DNA of 64,000 nt from Gnetum montanum (taxonomy: Eukaryota; Streptophyta; Gnetopsida; Gnetales; Gnetaceae). Position 1 is the first letter of the stretch; the number at the start of each line of letters is the position of its first letter. Both the position numbers and the translations under genes were made by a program. The notes beneath the pieces were generated by a model, which did no database searches, was not told the DNA's origin, and saw only the letters and a list, made by a program, of their open reading frames with translations. Positions 11,463-24,122 of the stretch are shown here, one piece after another. The stretch is from the NCBI GenBank assembly GCA_015680685.1, contig MNCI01020980.1, positions 212,272 through 276,271 of the forward strand. The letters run 5' to 3'.

Positions 11463-11590
11463 ACAACAAACTGCGATCAACGAGTAACTATTTAGATACC
11501 ACAATTAGCCCGTCTGCAGAGTTCGATTGGATTGTGCGTGAAACGCTTGTATTCGTATGGTTGGGTGTAGGGGTACCTTGCCACTCATTA

Positions 11591-11780
11591 GCAAGCTTGC
11601 TATCAAGCATGGGTGGGACCCAAAAAAACACATGTTTATATCAAATAAACAATGATTTCACAAGTTCGATTATAATAGGTTGCATATTGAGATATGGAAG
11701 CATTACACAAAAATCATTGAAATTGAACTAATGCAATATATACATAGGGTTAATATGTAATTAAAAAGAATTTTAATTTC
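11591..11780. other. Short spacer between LTRs, no gene seen
   Basis: AT-rich sequence between two LTR insertions. No coding, repeat or promoter signal was recognised. Confidence 0.5.
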
Positions 11781-11785
11781 ATAAT

Positions 11786-12554
11786 TGATGAGTGGCAAGG
11801 TACCCCTACACTCAACCATACGAATACGAGCGTTTCACGCACGATCCGATCGAACTCCAAGGACTAAGTGCTTATGCGCCTTAATGGAACACTCAGGGTT
11901 AATCAATCGTTGTCTTCCCAAACTTACTTGTATTGTCACAGTTGTATGATTACGTAAGCTTGAGGTACATGATTTTTATAGCCTTTATATTTTTTGTCTT
12001 CTGCTAATAAGGGAAAGGGAGAGAGAACTAAGTGGCTAACTTACATTAACTATTCATTAACTAGTTTCTAAATGTTCCTAACACCAGTATCCATTCCCAC
12101 TTGTCGTACACATCCTGAACCAGTGCAACGCTATTGGGATTACCAAACGCTAATCGTTACTGGGTTACCAAGCGCTACACGCATGCTTGTACTAAGTGTA
12201 TTTAACTAAGGGGGTTGAAGGTTGAGAGAGATATTAATTAACGAGGAAAGCATTAAATAATAATTAATTACTAATTAGCTTAATCTGTATGCTGCAAGGT
12301 TTATCATAAAGTTTGTCTTTATTGTCGTATACAAAATTGTGCTCAGGTACAAATTGCTTGAATAAAAATCCGTTCACTCTATGACTCCTACTGCAGGCAC
12401 ACAAAAATAATTCTAACTCTGGAATAACAAAACTACAAGAATTTGGCTAAGGGTCTAAGTCTAACTACCTTGGAACCAAGGGCGCCGCCTCTTATTTATA
12501 AAAGATGAGGTAGGACGCGATATCGTGTGGCGGATGCGATATCGCGGCTCATCA
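11786..12554 (-). mobile_element. Solo LTR, subfamily X, reverse orientation, perfect TSD
   Basis: This 769-bp LTR on the minus strand starts TGATGAGCCGCG and ends CCACTCATCA. ATAAT lies immediately on both sides (11781-11785 and 12555-12559). The promoter (12482-12550, reversed) has two GATATCGCG-type motifs, then TTTATAAATAAGAGGCG. There is no primer site, internal region or second LTR, so it is the product of LTR-LTR recombination. Most of it is repeated at 19444-19820 as part of the 7.2-kb duplication. Confidence 0.88.
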
Positions 12555-12559
12555 ATAAT

Positions 12560-14100
12560 TTACTTCATAAAAAAAATAGTCATAAATTACATCATCAACA
12601 TGATAGAACTACGATGGTAAAAGGAGAAATGTCAATACCAATCGAGTCATGTTTGAGGCACTATTCTTCTTAAATTTTCTTGAAGTATCATGCTAGCTAG
12701 ATGTCTTTGGTGTAAGTATAGTCAAATTGTTTTAGGTTTCAACACCCCCCTTGTTTGAACATTGTTTTTCTTTCTTTTTTGATTGAAGGAAACTTAAGGT
12801 TGGTAAACAACCTCTACCCACACAATAGGACAAATTTGACCTACAAGAGGGCAAAAGATTGAGTTACATAGAAAAATGGGGATTTTTTATTTGCCTTAGT
12901 GGGGTTGGTGGTGTGTGGTGGTAGAGAATGAGATAGTTAAAATTGGAATTAGATAACCATATTTACCCTTGAACCTATAGTCAAGAAGAAACCCATGTAA
13001 AAGCTAAGTAGAACATAATGGTCAAATCAACACACTCATCAAAATCAAACCTATGACTTACAAATCACGAGCTACGTGCTCTAATAAGCAATGCAAGATG
13101 GTGAATCTAGACTTTGTTTGCTACATGGCTAAAGTCTATCAAAGTGCTAATGAGAGGTGGCTCTAATAGTTAGCTCATTGACTAACAACAAAAAGAATTT
13201 AGCTTTAGGCACACTTGATGCTTCATTATATTCTTATCTAATTTTTTTAATGTATCATGTTGACTCTATATCTTGAAGTGTACGTACACCACCAATCAAA
13301 ATACTCCCCTACCATGCATGATGTAGACTAAAATACCTAAATTTCAATTTCAATACCCGCTGGTGTCACACATCCTTCTAGAGGATCATCATAAACAACT
13401 TTAATGAGATTCAAACTTCACACCTAAATCAACGAACGACGGTGCTAACCACCACTGAAACATTAAAAAAAAAACTTTTCCAAAACTACTATGAATTTGG
13501 CGACTGTTGACGCTGGGTGCTGTCGTCGGCACTCCAACAATAATGCCTAACGTGTAGCTCTAACATCCAAGAAAAAAAAAAAGGCCTCGTGGAGAAATGG
13601 AACTGAAATGCCTCAATTCATCCATTAAATTAAATTCGATAATTCAATACATTTAACTTAACTGATTGACTAGCAAGTAGACAGCAAGTCATCGCTTGGG
13701 CCCACGTCACCTGTCATCTTTGACGCCACGTCAAACAAGATCCATCAGACAAGTTTGACATCAACGATCCAAATCCAGACGCAAACCCAAAACACGAATT
13801 AAGTAAGAGAAGAAAATGAAAAATAAAGTCATGTCGAGGCCCTTAGACTTTAGCCCCACCGCTCCAATTCATTAATTAATCGCCACCTGGGTGCCACGCC
13901 TTATCCAAAACCAGTACGTCTCAAGGTTTTGGGCCAAAAAACAAAAAAAGTAAAAAGATAAGAAAACCAAGAGTATTTTCTGGATTAGTTAAAATCCGTC
14001 GTCCGGGACCAATGGCCGGCGGCGCGGCGTGCCTCCAAACTTCATTAAATGCGAAAATGCAAAAGCCGGCCATCACCGTCCACCGGGAAAAGCAGCACGA
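12560..14100 (+). promoter_or_regulatory. Upstream region of the receptor kinase gene (copy 1)
   Basis: About 1.5 kb without a credible ORF. ACGT-core elements cluster at 13703-13733: CACGTCA, TGACG and CCACGTCA, the type bound by bZIP factors. GC content rises after about 13980 towards the transcribed region. Regulation by these sites is inferred only. Confidence 0.4.
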
Positions 14101-16316
14101 GCCAGGGCAGCTCTAGTCAAAATGCACAGCGACAATGGATGGATGGATGGATGGATAGAATGATGAGATTTATGAGAGCGGGAATTGTATAACTTGCACA
14201 AACTTTGCTAAGGTCTCGGTTTCTGTTACAGTCTTTGTTTTTCGTGAAGGAGAAGAAGACGTGGAAGACCAAGAGGCAGAAGAAGAAGTAGGCAGCGAAT
14301 ATTTCTGTCTGTGAACAGGGCCTGCGTAAAAATCCGAGATGATCCTGGTCATCCAGCTGGATGCCGCAGAGGAGCGGAAGAAAGGAAGCAAGAAATCGCA
14401 TTGGTTCCAGTTATTTTGTAGCAGGCTCGCTCAGCTTTCCCATCACGCTTTGGTAAAGTGAACGTGTGGCGAGATACAGCAGCAAAAGTTGCAGGTGCAG
14501 CTGGAGATGTAGCTTTTGTTGCTCGAGTGCGAAAAGGAGGTAGAGCAGCACGAGCGAACGAAGAAAAAGAAGAAGAAGACGAAGAGAGAAGCCATTGTTC
14601 GTTCGAGGTGCTCTGGTTTTTTTTTGCTTTTTTCTTTTGGATTCGATTCGGGAGAAGTTGAGTTGAGTTGAGTTGAGTTGAGAGAGGAGTTGCGAGTTGG
14701 AAGATTTGAGAGAGGCTTTTAAGGCCCGCAGTCCAGGCGCCATGGCTCTGGTCCATTTAAGCAAAAGGTTTTGAATATTCGCCGCGGATCTTTCATGTCT
14801 GGACCGCGCCACGGCGCCATGACGGAGCTTTTCATAAAGATATCTCGGATCTGCAGCAGCTCAAGCAGCCGTAGCATGCCGCCGCTTTATAGTTCTTTTT
14901 TCTCTCACAAGTTTTGCCACTGCGTCAGGCCTTGATAAGGAGGAGGAGCAGAATGATGATTCTGATTACAATGATTACATCTTCAAAGCAGGTCTCAGGA
15001 GTTGCATGCAATTTATTTTTGTTGCCGGAATTGTCATGCGTTGTTTTCGTTTTGATGTGCGATTTATTTTCTTATTTGACGTAATAGTTTGCGTGTTCTT
15101 TTCCGGCTGTTAGCTCGATGCGGCACAATACGGTGGCGCTGGGATTAGTTTTAATCTTGCGGTCGATTCTGCTTCTTGACTTGATTATGCGTGGAATGAG
15201 TTTTCCACAGGATGTGCGTCTCCGGTGCATTCGCATCGGTGGGATTTCGGATTTAGTGTCTATGGTTTCGTTTTGAGTGTGCTGAATTTTCTGCTGGACT
15301 TGCACTTTTTCATTTTGGATAATTTCTTTCAGGTTCCGATGCAACTGAGAACTTCTATTTTGGCAGTGTCCGATTGTAGGTTGGTTAATCATTTTGTAAA
15401 CACATCATGCAGATCCATGCTAATAAGGACACCAAATATATCATTTCATGTTCTTCCATTGCTGGGTCAGATAAAACCCATGGAAATGAGTAATATTAAA
15501 ATAGCTAAATCCGATGCGATCAAGCTTGAGGTACAAACAGTTTTTTGTCATTCTTAGAAATGGGTCATGTTAGAAAATACCGAGCAATCACATTGTAAAC
15601 TCTGTTACGGTGGATTTGGGAATTTTAACTTTTTTGTTTTGTTATGTTGTTGTTGTGACAGTGCGTTTTTGTGCCTTGTTCTCATTTCAATATTGAGATT
15701 TATTGCGGACATTTTAACAACTGGAACCAGCTTTTTTGTGTGCGCGATGAATTGCTCTTTGATGTTGTTTATCATTATGTTTATTTTGTTATCTAATGTT
15801 GTGAACTGTATATTGACTTCGTTGGTGCGATCTTGGATATATTCTGTTCTAGTATCTAGTAACCGAGAATCTTGTTTATATAAGATGCAGAGCATGTAGA
15901 AGTTTCACCATGTTGAATAATAATATATAGGTTGTTTAAAACGCACGTCTTCGTTTGATTATTCAATATTTAAATTTTATTGGACCATTAAATTAAAACA
16001 AATTTTAGAGTTTTTAATTTTTCTACTTTAGTTGGGTTCTCAAACGTGATTCCATTCCTTTTAGATTTTGAATATATATTTTCCATTCACGCTTCTCATT
16101 TCTTATTTCTCGTCTCTATGGCCAAAAGAGTTACCAGCAAACGTGAATGTAACTGCATGTTAAGGCTTACCATCATCCTGCTATTCTGACCCCATAAGTA
16201 TATTATTTAGTAAGAAATTTCCTCGATTTACTTGAATGGAGCGTTCATTGCTGTGAGAATGATATCGGTTGAGAATTAAGTTGATACTTCTAACGCCACT
16301 TATTGGAACATTACAG
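14101..16316 (+). other. Probable 5' UTR and 5' UTR intron of the receptor kinase gene (copy 1)
   Basis: GC- and GA-rich sequence with a (GGAT)n run near 14136-14156 and a GTTGA repeat (14656-14681) precedes an AT-rich stretch. That stretch ends at ATTACAG just before 16317, a good splice acceptor ahead of the first coding ATGs. I therefore place a 5' UTR exon in about 14.1-15.0 kb and an intron up to 16316. The transcription start and UTR donor could not be fixed. Open frames here on either strand look fortuitous. Confidence 0.4.
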
Positions 16317-16390
16317 TGAATTTTATGGGGAAACTGTTACGGGCTCATTCATGTACAAAAGCTGCTACACAGGAGAGATTATCAAAGGCC

Positions 16391-16856
16391 ATGGTGCATC
16401 AAATATGGCTTGGTTATTTGTTGATGTCGTTATGTGTTGTCATCACAGATGCTGCAGACCATTCCAGTTCATCAGTGCCACTCTTGCATCGAAAACTAGC
16501 TCGAAGTTCATTTTCTTATGTGGTTGCACCAGTCAAGGAATATGATCAAAGACATTTTTGTGATAAAGTCCATCTGTCAAATAGTTTTCTTACACGTGCT
16601 CTAGCTGCTTCTTCTCCTCCAACACATAACTGTTTGCCGCAAACTCCATTTTCATCATTTATCTCATACAAAGGAAAATTTTTGAAGACTATAGCACAAA
16701 TTTCAGGCAGAGTACCCTCGTCATCTCTCTACAGAGGAAAAGCACTTTTGCATGTTTCTAGTTTTTTATCAACAGGCTCTTTTGCTGTGCCTTCTCCATC
16801 TATTGTTAACGCTATGGCTTTAAATCCACCCCCTCCCATTCCATCCCATCTAGAAG
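16391..16856 (+). CDS. Receptor-like kinase coding exon 1, upstream duplicate
   Basis: Identical in sequence to 23657-24122. ATG at 16391 sits in a good context (GGCCATGG) and starts a typical signal peptide (hydrophobic [13 protein letters not shown], then ITDAAD). An in-frame ATG at 16325 would add 22 residues and weaken the signal peptide. If the duplication is an artefact, this is the same exon as copy 2. Confidence 0.7.
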
Positions 16857-17076
16857 GCGAGTACATGTTTTCACTTTGAATGTAAATGCATAGATGTAAT
16901 GATTTTAAAGTGTATTAGATTTAGATAATCATATAGAGAGCAGTGAAACTTCAGTTATGTTTCCTGACAATACAATGTCTCTCTTTTTGTCTCTTGAAAA
17001 CATAAGTTGTTTTAGTGTCAGTCCATTTTACGACTTGGTTGAGTGAGAAAATTTGACTCTTTTTTTTCTAACACAG

Positions 17077-17451
17077 GTTGCTGCAGCCAAAATTCAATAC
17101 TAAGACCGGGGAGTCATAATTGTTCCTGTGTGTATCCTATCATCATTGAACTTCTTCTTCTAAATGTTTCAATCGGCTCCACTACTTGGTCCAATGAAAT
17201 CTTAAAGGAACTGGCTTCCCAGCTTCATCTAAATGTTAATCAGTGCACTACAACTTCTTTCTCCTTTATGGGTGATCAGCTAAATATAACTATGGATATC
17301 GTACCTGTTGTGGGTATGAGCTTTTCATTCCAGGATGCTAGCGGAATTAATTACACTCTGGCTTCACATGGAGTCAATTTCAATAGTTCTTTATTTGGTG
17401 GCTATGAGCTAATGAATTTCACCTGGATCCAGCCACCAGCTTTGCCTCCTG
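17077..17451 (+). CDS. Receptor-like kinase coding exon 2, upstream duplicate
   Basis: Identical to 24343-24717. Acceptor CTAACACAG at 17076; donor GTAACA at 17452. It encodes the Cys-containing extracellular domain ([20 protein letters not shown]). No exon 3 or kinase exons follow before the copy breaks off at 19395. Confidence 0.7.
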
Positions 17452-19395
17452 GTAACAGTGTTCTCTGTAACTTTCCTTTCATTATAGACATGGGTCTATG
17501 TGCATTCCTTTGAAGTAATTTGTGCATGGTTATGCAGGAGTTCTTGTACTTTCAGCATGCTTTTGTTTAATTTTTTTTAAATTACAAGAAATTAGACTGC
17601 TATTACATAATGTTCTCTTTTTGATTTAAAGGGCTATTTGCATGAATTTTGTGGATAAATACACATACAACCGTGTATGTATGTATGAGTTGTGTTTCAA
17701 TGTGACATTAAATATTCTTGCTTGTGACATAGGATTATCTCTTTCGTTTGTTATCCTATGTTCTGGATTCAATAGCAATATGTACCGGTAGAATATAACT
17801 TTATTATTATAATGAGTGCTTGAATGTTTGTATTCTTGAACTTGAAAAGCTTACAATAAGGTTTAATTTGTTGAATTTTTCACCATTTATGAAAAAAAAT
17901 GTCAATAGAGAAAATGTATTCAGGAGATGTACGGCAGTTGTGATTCTCTCTTGAATTGTAATGTTTCTCTTAAAGAGATTTCCCTATTAAAAGATTTATA
18001 ACTGCTTGGATTCTTCTTGAATGTGACTTGTATTCTTCAATGGCTTTCCGCCTGCTATACCATTTTGTTACCGATTGAAATAACAACAAATGCAATCTTA
18101 AATCTTTAGGTTAGAGAATTTCAAGAATTCAACGTGATTCAATTCTTCAGCAATCAGTTCACCTCTCAAATTTATAATTGGAATGATTTTTCAAAGCATT
18201 TTAAATGCAGAAGTTATAGAACAGTGTGATGCTTAGAGTGATAGGAGCTTCTGGAATTTGTGACATGCACAAAAGAACAAAAAGTTATCTGCTAGTTATT
18301 ATCAAATTTGTTTTTCCCGTTTTCATTATTGAACCTTTTGACTTTAAAACTTACGCTTTTATCAATCAAGAATGTTTAAATGTCAATAATGAAATTTTTG
18401 AATCGTAGCATGTGAAACATTATACTAGTATTTCACTAAGAGGGAGAAAGCTAGCAAGCCCATTTCCCACAGTACATCAGACTGCTGCTTAACGCTTGCT
18501 AAAATACCAACAAAATCGTTTTGTTACTGCACCTATGGAACATGCAAGTCCAGGAATTACAGATAGTGGAACCTTTATAGTGATATGGAAATGCTGTTAC
18601 CATCCGTTCCTTATATTTAAATGTTCACATTTAATGCTTGTGTACAGATAAATATGAAATGAAATATTTTTTGCCTTTAATTAAACATTACAATATGTAC
18701 CTTGGTTGGCTTAATGATGAACAGAATTTGATTTTGCATTATGCACAGTGCAAGAATATTTATGTTGTCTGGTTTAATGCACAACGCACTACGAGTTGTA
18801 GCTTCACAGTGGACTTGCAATTTGCACCCTGTAGATCACTGATTGAATCTCAACAAGCTATACTGACATATTACATATTAAAGATTGTTGAAAGAAATAG
18901 CCGAAACTGTTGTTGTAGATATCCCTAGGGCTCCAACATGGATAGAATTAAACGCTTTAGTTTCATATTAATTTTTAGCACTATTATCAACTATTTACGT
19001 TGTGAAATTTCAAATGTAAACTTGGAGAGAGTTAAAAGATGGTGCATTCTTTGTGTACCTTACCTATAGTGGGTAGATATTGTTGTTTTCTAAAGAATCA
19101 TGTATTACTTTATTGAACTGTCATTCAGTTGGCAGGGTTTTGGTTGGTTGTCCATGATCAATGGCTTCCCTGATATAGATGCTTCTAGTGAATAAACATA
19201 TTAAAAACACAAAAGAGAATAGAAAAGTAAAATGCAACTGCCTTTACGCAGGTTTGGTACCGTTATACATGTGAATTTTCATATCTGTATTGCAGAGATT
19301 GTGTTTTCAAGTTACATGAGTGAACTTTTATTCTGGTTTATCTGAATCCAATAGTTGCACCAGCTTAAAATTGATTTTATTGTTTTTTTTTTTTT

Positions 19396-19443
19396 NAAAG
19401 ATGAGGTAGGACGCGATATCGTGTGGCGGATGCGATATCGCGN
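19396..19443. other. N-flanked 46-bp junction fragment between the duplicate copies
   Basis: Single Ns at 19396 and 19443 enclose 46 bases identical to 12501-12546, the promoter part of the solo LTR. The left side stops in a poly-T run and the right side restarts inside the LTR. This patchwork is what a scaffolder or gap closer produces, not a natural junction. Confidence 0.9.
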
Positions 19444-22400
19444 CACGCATGCTCGTACTAAGTGTATTTAACTAAGGGGGTTGAAGGTTGAGAGAGATAT
19501 TAATTAACGAGGAAAGCATTAAATAATAATTAATTACTAATTAGCTTAATCTGTATGCTGCAAGGTTTATCATAAAGTTTGTCTTTATTGTCGTATACAA
19601 AATTGTGCTCAGGTACAAATTGCTTGAATAAAAATCCGTTCACTCTATGACTCCTACTGCAGGCACACAAAAATAATTCTAACTCTGGAATAACAAAACT
19701 ACAAGAATTTGGCTAAGGGTCTAAGTCTAACTACCTTGGAACCAAGGGCGCCGCCTCTTATTTATAAAAGATGAGGTAGGACGCGATATCGTGTGGCGGA
19801 TGCGATATCGCGGCTCATCAATAATTTACTTCATAAAAAAAATAGTCATAAATTACATCATCAACATGATAGAACTACGATGGTAAAAGGAGAAATGTCA
19901 ATACCAATCGAGTCATGTTTGAGGCACTATTCTTCTTAAATTTTCTTGAAGTATCATGCTAGCTAGATGTCTTTGGTGTAAGTATAGTCAAATTGTTTTA
20001 GGTTTCAACACCCCCCTTGTTTGAACATTGTTTTTCTTTCTTTTTTGATTGAAGGAAACTTAAGGTTGGTAAACAACCTCTACCCACACAATAGGACAAA
20101 TTTGACCTACAAGAGGGCAAAAGATTGAGTTACATAGAAAAATGGGGATTTTTTATTTGCCTTAGTGGGGTTGGTGGTGTGTGGTGGTAGAGAATGAGAT
20201 AGTTAAAATTGGAATTAGATAACCATATTTACCCTTGAACCTATAGTCAAGAAGAAACCCATGTAAAAGCTAAGTAGAACATAATGGTCAAATCAACACA
20301 CTCATCAAAATCAAACCTATGACTTACAAATCACGAGCTACGTGCTCTAATAAGCAATGCAAGATGGTGAATCTAGACTTTGTTTGCTACATGGCTAAAG
20401 TCTATCAAAGTGCTAATGAGAGGTGGCTCTAATAGTTAGCTCATTGACTAACAACAAAAAGAATTTAGCTTTAGGCACACTTGATGCTTCATTATATTCT
20501 TATCTAATTTTTTTAATGTATCATGTTGACTCTATATCTTGAAGTGTACGTACACCACCAATCAAAATACTCCCCTACCATGCATGATGTAGACTAAAAT
20601 ACCTAAATTTCAATTTCAATACCCGCTGGTGTCACACATCCTTCTAGAGGATCATCATAAACAACTTTAATGAGATTCAAACTTCACACCTAAATCAACG
20701 AACGACGGTGCTAACCACCACTGAAACATTAAAAAAAAAACTTTTCCAAAACTACTATGAATTTGGCGACTGTTGACGCTGGGTGCTGTCGTCGGCACTC
20801 CAACAATAATGCCTAACGTGTAGCTCTAACATCCAAGAAAAAAAAAAAGGCCTCGTGGAGAAATGGAACTGAAATGCCTCAATTCATCCATTAAATTAAA
20901 TTCGATAATTCAATACATTTAACTTAACTGATTGACTAGCAAGTAGACAGCAAGTCATCGCTTGGGCCCACGTCACCTGTCATCTTTGACGCCACGTCAA
21001 ACAAGATCCATCAGACAAGTTTGACATCAACGATCCAAATCCAGACGCAAACCCAAAACACGAATTAAGTAAGAGAAGAAAATGAAAAATAAAGTCATGT
21101 CGAGGCCCTTAGACTTTAGCCCCACCGCTCCAATTCATTAATTAATCGCCACCTGGGTGCCACGCCTTATCCAAAACCAGTACGTCTCAAGGTTTTGGGC
21201 CAAAAAACAAAAAAAGTAAAAAGATAAGAAAACCAAGAGTATTTTCTGGATTAGTTAAAATCCGTCGTCCGGGACCAATGGCCGGCGGCGCGGCGTGCCT
21301 CCAAACTTCATTAAATGCGAAAATGCAAAAGCCGGCCATCACCGTCCACCGGGAAAAGCAGCACGAGCCAGGGCAGCTCTAGTCAAAATGCACAGCGACA
21401 ATGGATGGATGGATGGATGGATAGAATGATGAGATTTATGAGAGCGGGAATTGTATAACTTGCACAAACTTTGCTAAGGTCTCGGTTTCTGTTACAGTCT
21501 TTGTTTTTCGTGAAGGAGAAGAAGACGTGGAAGACCAAGAGGCAGAAGAAGAAGTAGGCAGCGAATATTTCTGTCTGTGAACAGGGCCTGCGTAAAAATC
21601 CGAGATGATCCTGGTCATCCAGCTGGATGCCGCAGAGGAGCGGAAGAAAGGAAGCAAGAAATCGCATTGGTTCCAGTTATTTTGTAGCAGGCTCGCTCAG
21701 CTTTCCCATCACGCTTTGGTAAAGTGAACGTGTGGCGAGATACAGCAGCAAAAGTTGCAGGTGCAGCTGGAGATGTAGCTTTTGTTGCTCGAGTGCGAAA
21801 AGGAGGTAGAGCAGCACGAGCGAACGAAGAAAAAGAAGAAGAAGACGAAGAGAGAAGCCATTGTTCGTTCGAGGTGCTCTGGTTTTTTTTTGCTTTTTTC
21901 TTTTGGATTCGATTCGGGAGAAGTTGAGTTGAGTTGAGTTGAGTTGAGAGAGGAGTTGCGAGTTGGAAGATTTGAGAGAGGCTTTTAAGGCCCGCAGTCC
22001 AGGCGCCATGGCTCTGGTCCATTTAAGCAAAAGGTTTTGAATATTCGCCGCGGATCTTTCATGTCTGGACCGCGCCACGGCGCCATGACGGAGCTTTTCA
22101 TAAAGATATCTCGGATCTGCAGCAGCTCAAGCAGCCGTAGCATGCCGCCGCTTTATAGTTCTTTTTTCTCTCACAAGTTTTGCCACTGCGTCAGGCCTTG
22201 ATAAGGAGGAGGAGCAGAATGATGATTCTGATTACAATGATTACATCTTCAAAGCAGGTCTCAGGAGTTGCATGCAATTTATTTTTGTTGCCGGAATTGT
22301 CATGCGTTGTTTTCGTTTTGATGTGCGATTTATTTTCTTATTTGACGTAATAGTTTGCGTGTTCTTTTCCGGCTGTTAGCTCGATGCGGCACAATACGGT

Positions 22401-23656
22401 GGCGCTGGGATTAGTTTTAATCTTGCGGTCGATTCTGCTTCTTGACTTGATTATGCGTGGAATGAGTTTTCCACAGGATGTGCGTCTCCGGTGCATTCGC
22501 ATCGGTGGGATTTCGGATTTAGTGTCTATGGTTTCGTTTTGAGTGTGCTGAATTTTCTGCTGGACTTGCACTTTTTCATTTTGGATAATTTCTTTCAGGT
22601 TCCGATGCAACTGAGAACTTCTATTTTGGCAGTGTCCGATTGTAGGTTGGTTAATCATTTTGTAAACACATCATGCAGATCCATGCTAATAAGGACACCA
22701 AATATATCATTTCATGTTCTTCCATTGCTGGGTCAGATAAAACCCATGGAAATGAGTAATATTAAAATAGCTAAATCCGATGCGATCAAGCTTGAGGTAC
22801 AAACAGTTTTTTGTCATTCTTAGAAATGGGTCATGTTAGAAAATACCGAGCAATCACATTGTAAACTCTGTTACGGTGGATTTGGGAATTTTAACTTTTT
22901 TGTTTTGTTATGTTGTTGTTGTGACAGTGCGTTTTTGTGCCTTGTTCTCATTTCAATATTGAGATTTATTGCGGACATTTTAACAACTGGAACCAGCTTT
23001 TTTGTGTGCGCGATGAATTGCTCTTTGATGTTGTTTATCATTATGTTTATTTTGTTATCTAATGTTGTGAACTGTATATTGACTTCGTTGGTGCGATCTT
23101 GGATATATTCTGTTCTAGTATCTAGTAACCGAGAATCTTGTTTATATAAGATGCAGAGCATGTAGAAGTTTCACCATGTTGAATAATAATATATAGGTTG
23201 TTTAAAACGCACGTCTTCGTTTGATTATTCAATATTTAAATTTTATTGGACCATTAAATTAAAACAAATTTTAGAGTTTTTAATTTTTCTACTTTAGTTG
23301 GGTTCTCAAACGTGATTCCATTCCTTTTAGATTTTGAATATATATTTTCCATTCACGCTTCTCATTTCTTATTTCTCGTCTCTATGGCCAAAAGAGTTAC
23401 CAGCAAACGTGAATGTAACTGCATGTTAAGGCTTACCATCATCCTGCTATTCTGACCCCATAAGTATATTATTTAGTAAGAAATTTCCTCGATTTACTTG
23501 AATGGAGCGTTCATTGCTGTGAGAATGATATCGGTTGAGAATTAAGTTGATACTTCTAACGCCACTTATTGGAACATTACAGTGAATTTTATGGGGAAAC
23601 TGTTACGGGCTCATTCATGTACAAAAGCTGCTACACAGGAGAGATTATCAAAGGCC

Positions 23657-24122
23657 ATGGTGCATCAAATATGGCTTGGTTATTTGTTGATGTCGTTATG
23701 TGTTGTCATCACAGATGCTGCAGACCATTCCAGTTCATCAGTGCCACTCTTGCATCGAAAACTAGCTCGAAGTTCATTTTCTTATGTGGTTGCACCAGTC
23801 AAGGAATATGATCAAAGACATTTTTGTGATAAAGTCCATCTGTCAAATAGTTTTCTTACACGTGCTCTAGCTGCTTCTTCTCCTCCAACACATAACTGTT
23901 TGCCGCAAACTCCATTTTCATCATTTATCTCATACAAAGGAAAATTTTTGAAGACTATAGCACAAATTTCAGGCAGAGTACCCTCGTCATCTCTCTACAG
24001 AGGAAAAGCACTTTTGCATGTTTCTAGTTTTTTATCAACAGGCTCTTTTGCTGTGCCTTCTCCATCTATTGTTAACGCTATGGCTTTAAATCCACCCCCT
24101 CCCATTCCATCCCATCTAGAAG
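23657..24122 (+). CDS. Receptor-like kinase exon 1 (signal peptide, Ser/Pro region)
   Basis: It encodes residues 1-155, from the signal peptide to [10 protein letters not shown]. The phase and the conserved Cys-Cys start of exon 2 require the exon to end at 24122, with donor GCGAGT, a GC-AG intron. The nearby GTACAT donor (exon end two bases further into the codon) would give a stop with the same acceptor. Confidence 0.75.

Larger units (their letters stand above)
9782..11590 (+). mobile_element. LTR, subfamily A, split by a nested LTR
   Basis: It begins TGATGAATCATG right after the polypurine tract and ends CCACTCATTA, a decayed CATCA. The A-type body includes AATAAAGATCGAGATTAC and CTTGGTAATCCCAGTAGTAG. 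A TATA box in CTATAAATACACATG lies near 10003. Its downstream part is interrupted at 10634-11462 by another A-type LTR; joining the flanks restores the collinear text seen at 1262-1300. Confidence 0.7.
12178..19395. repeat. Copy 1 of a 7218-bp direct duplication (probable assembly artefact)
   Basis: Every landmark recurs exactly 7266 bp later, at 19444-26661. This covers the LTR part, promoter, 5' region, coding exons 1 and 2 and the start of intron 2. I found one substitution (T at 12187 against C at 19453); the encoded frames are identical. Copy 1 stops inside a T13 run at 19383-19395, then an N. Confidence 0.95.

Noticed and set aside
14349-14812. Overlapping minus-strand ORFs of 133-135 codons, repeated at 21615-22078
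   Set aside because: Ser/Arg/Leu-rich, low-complexity readings of a GA-rich 5' region of the kinase gene; no family motif, and both frames are open only because of base composition.
15225-15899. Two plus-strand ORFs of 110 codons upstream of kinase exon 1 (and copies at 22491-23165)
   Set aside because: Phe/Leu/Cys-rich translations of T-rich DNA within the probable 5' UTR intron; no domain or conserved start.
16316-16390. Longer kinase N-terminus from GTG 16316 or ATG 16325
   Set aside because: 16316 is GTG next to a splice acceptor, and starting at 16325 buries the signal peptide behind a charged leader; ATG 16391 has better context and gives a canonical signal peptide.
17077-17087. Alternative acceptor CTGCAG 10 bases into exon 2
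   Set aside because: It would allow a GT donor for exon 1 but delete the Cys-Cys pair that the family keeps at this place; kept only as a testable alternative.
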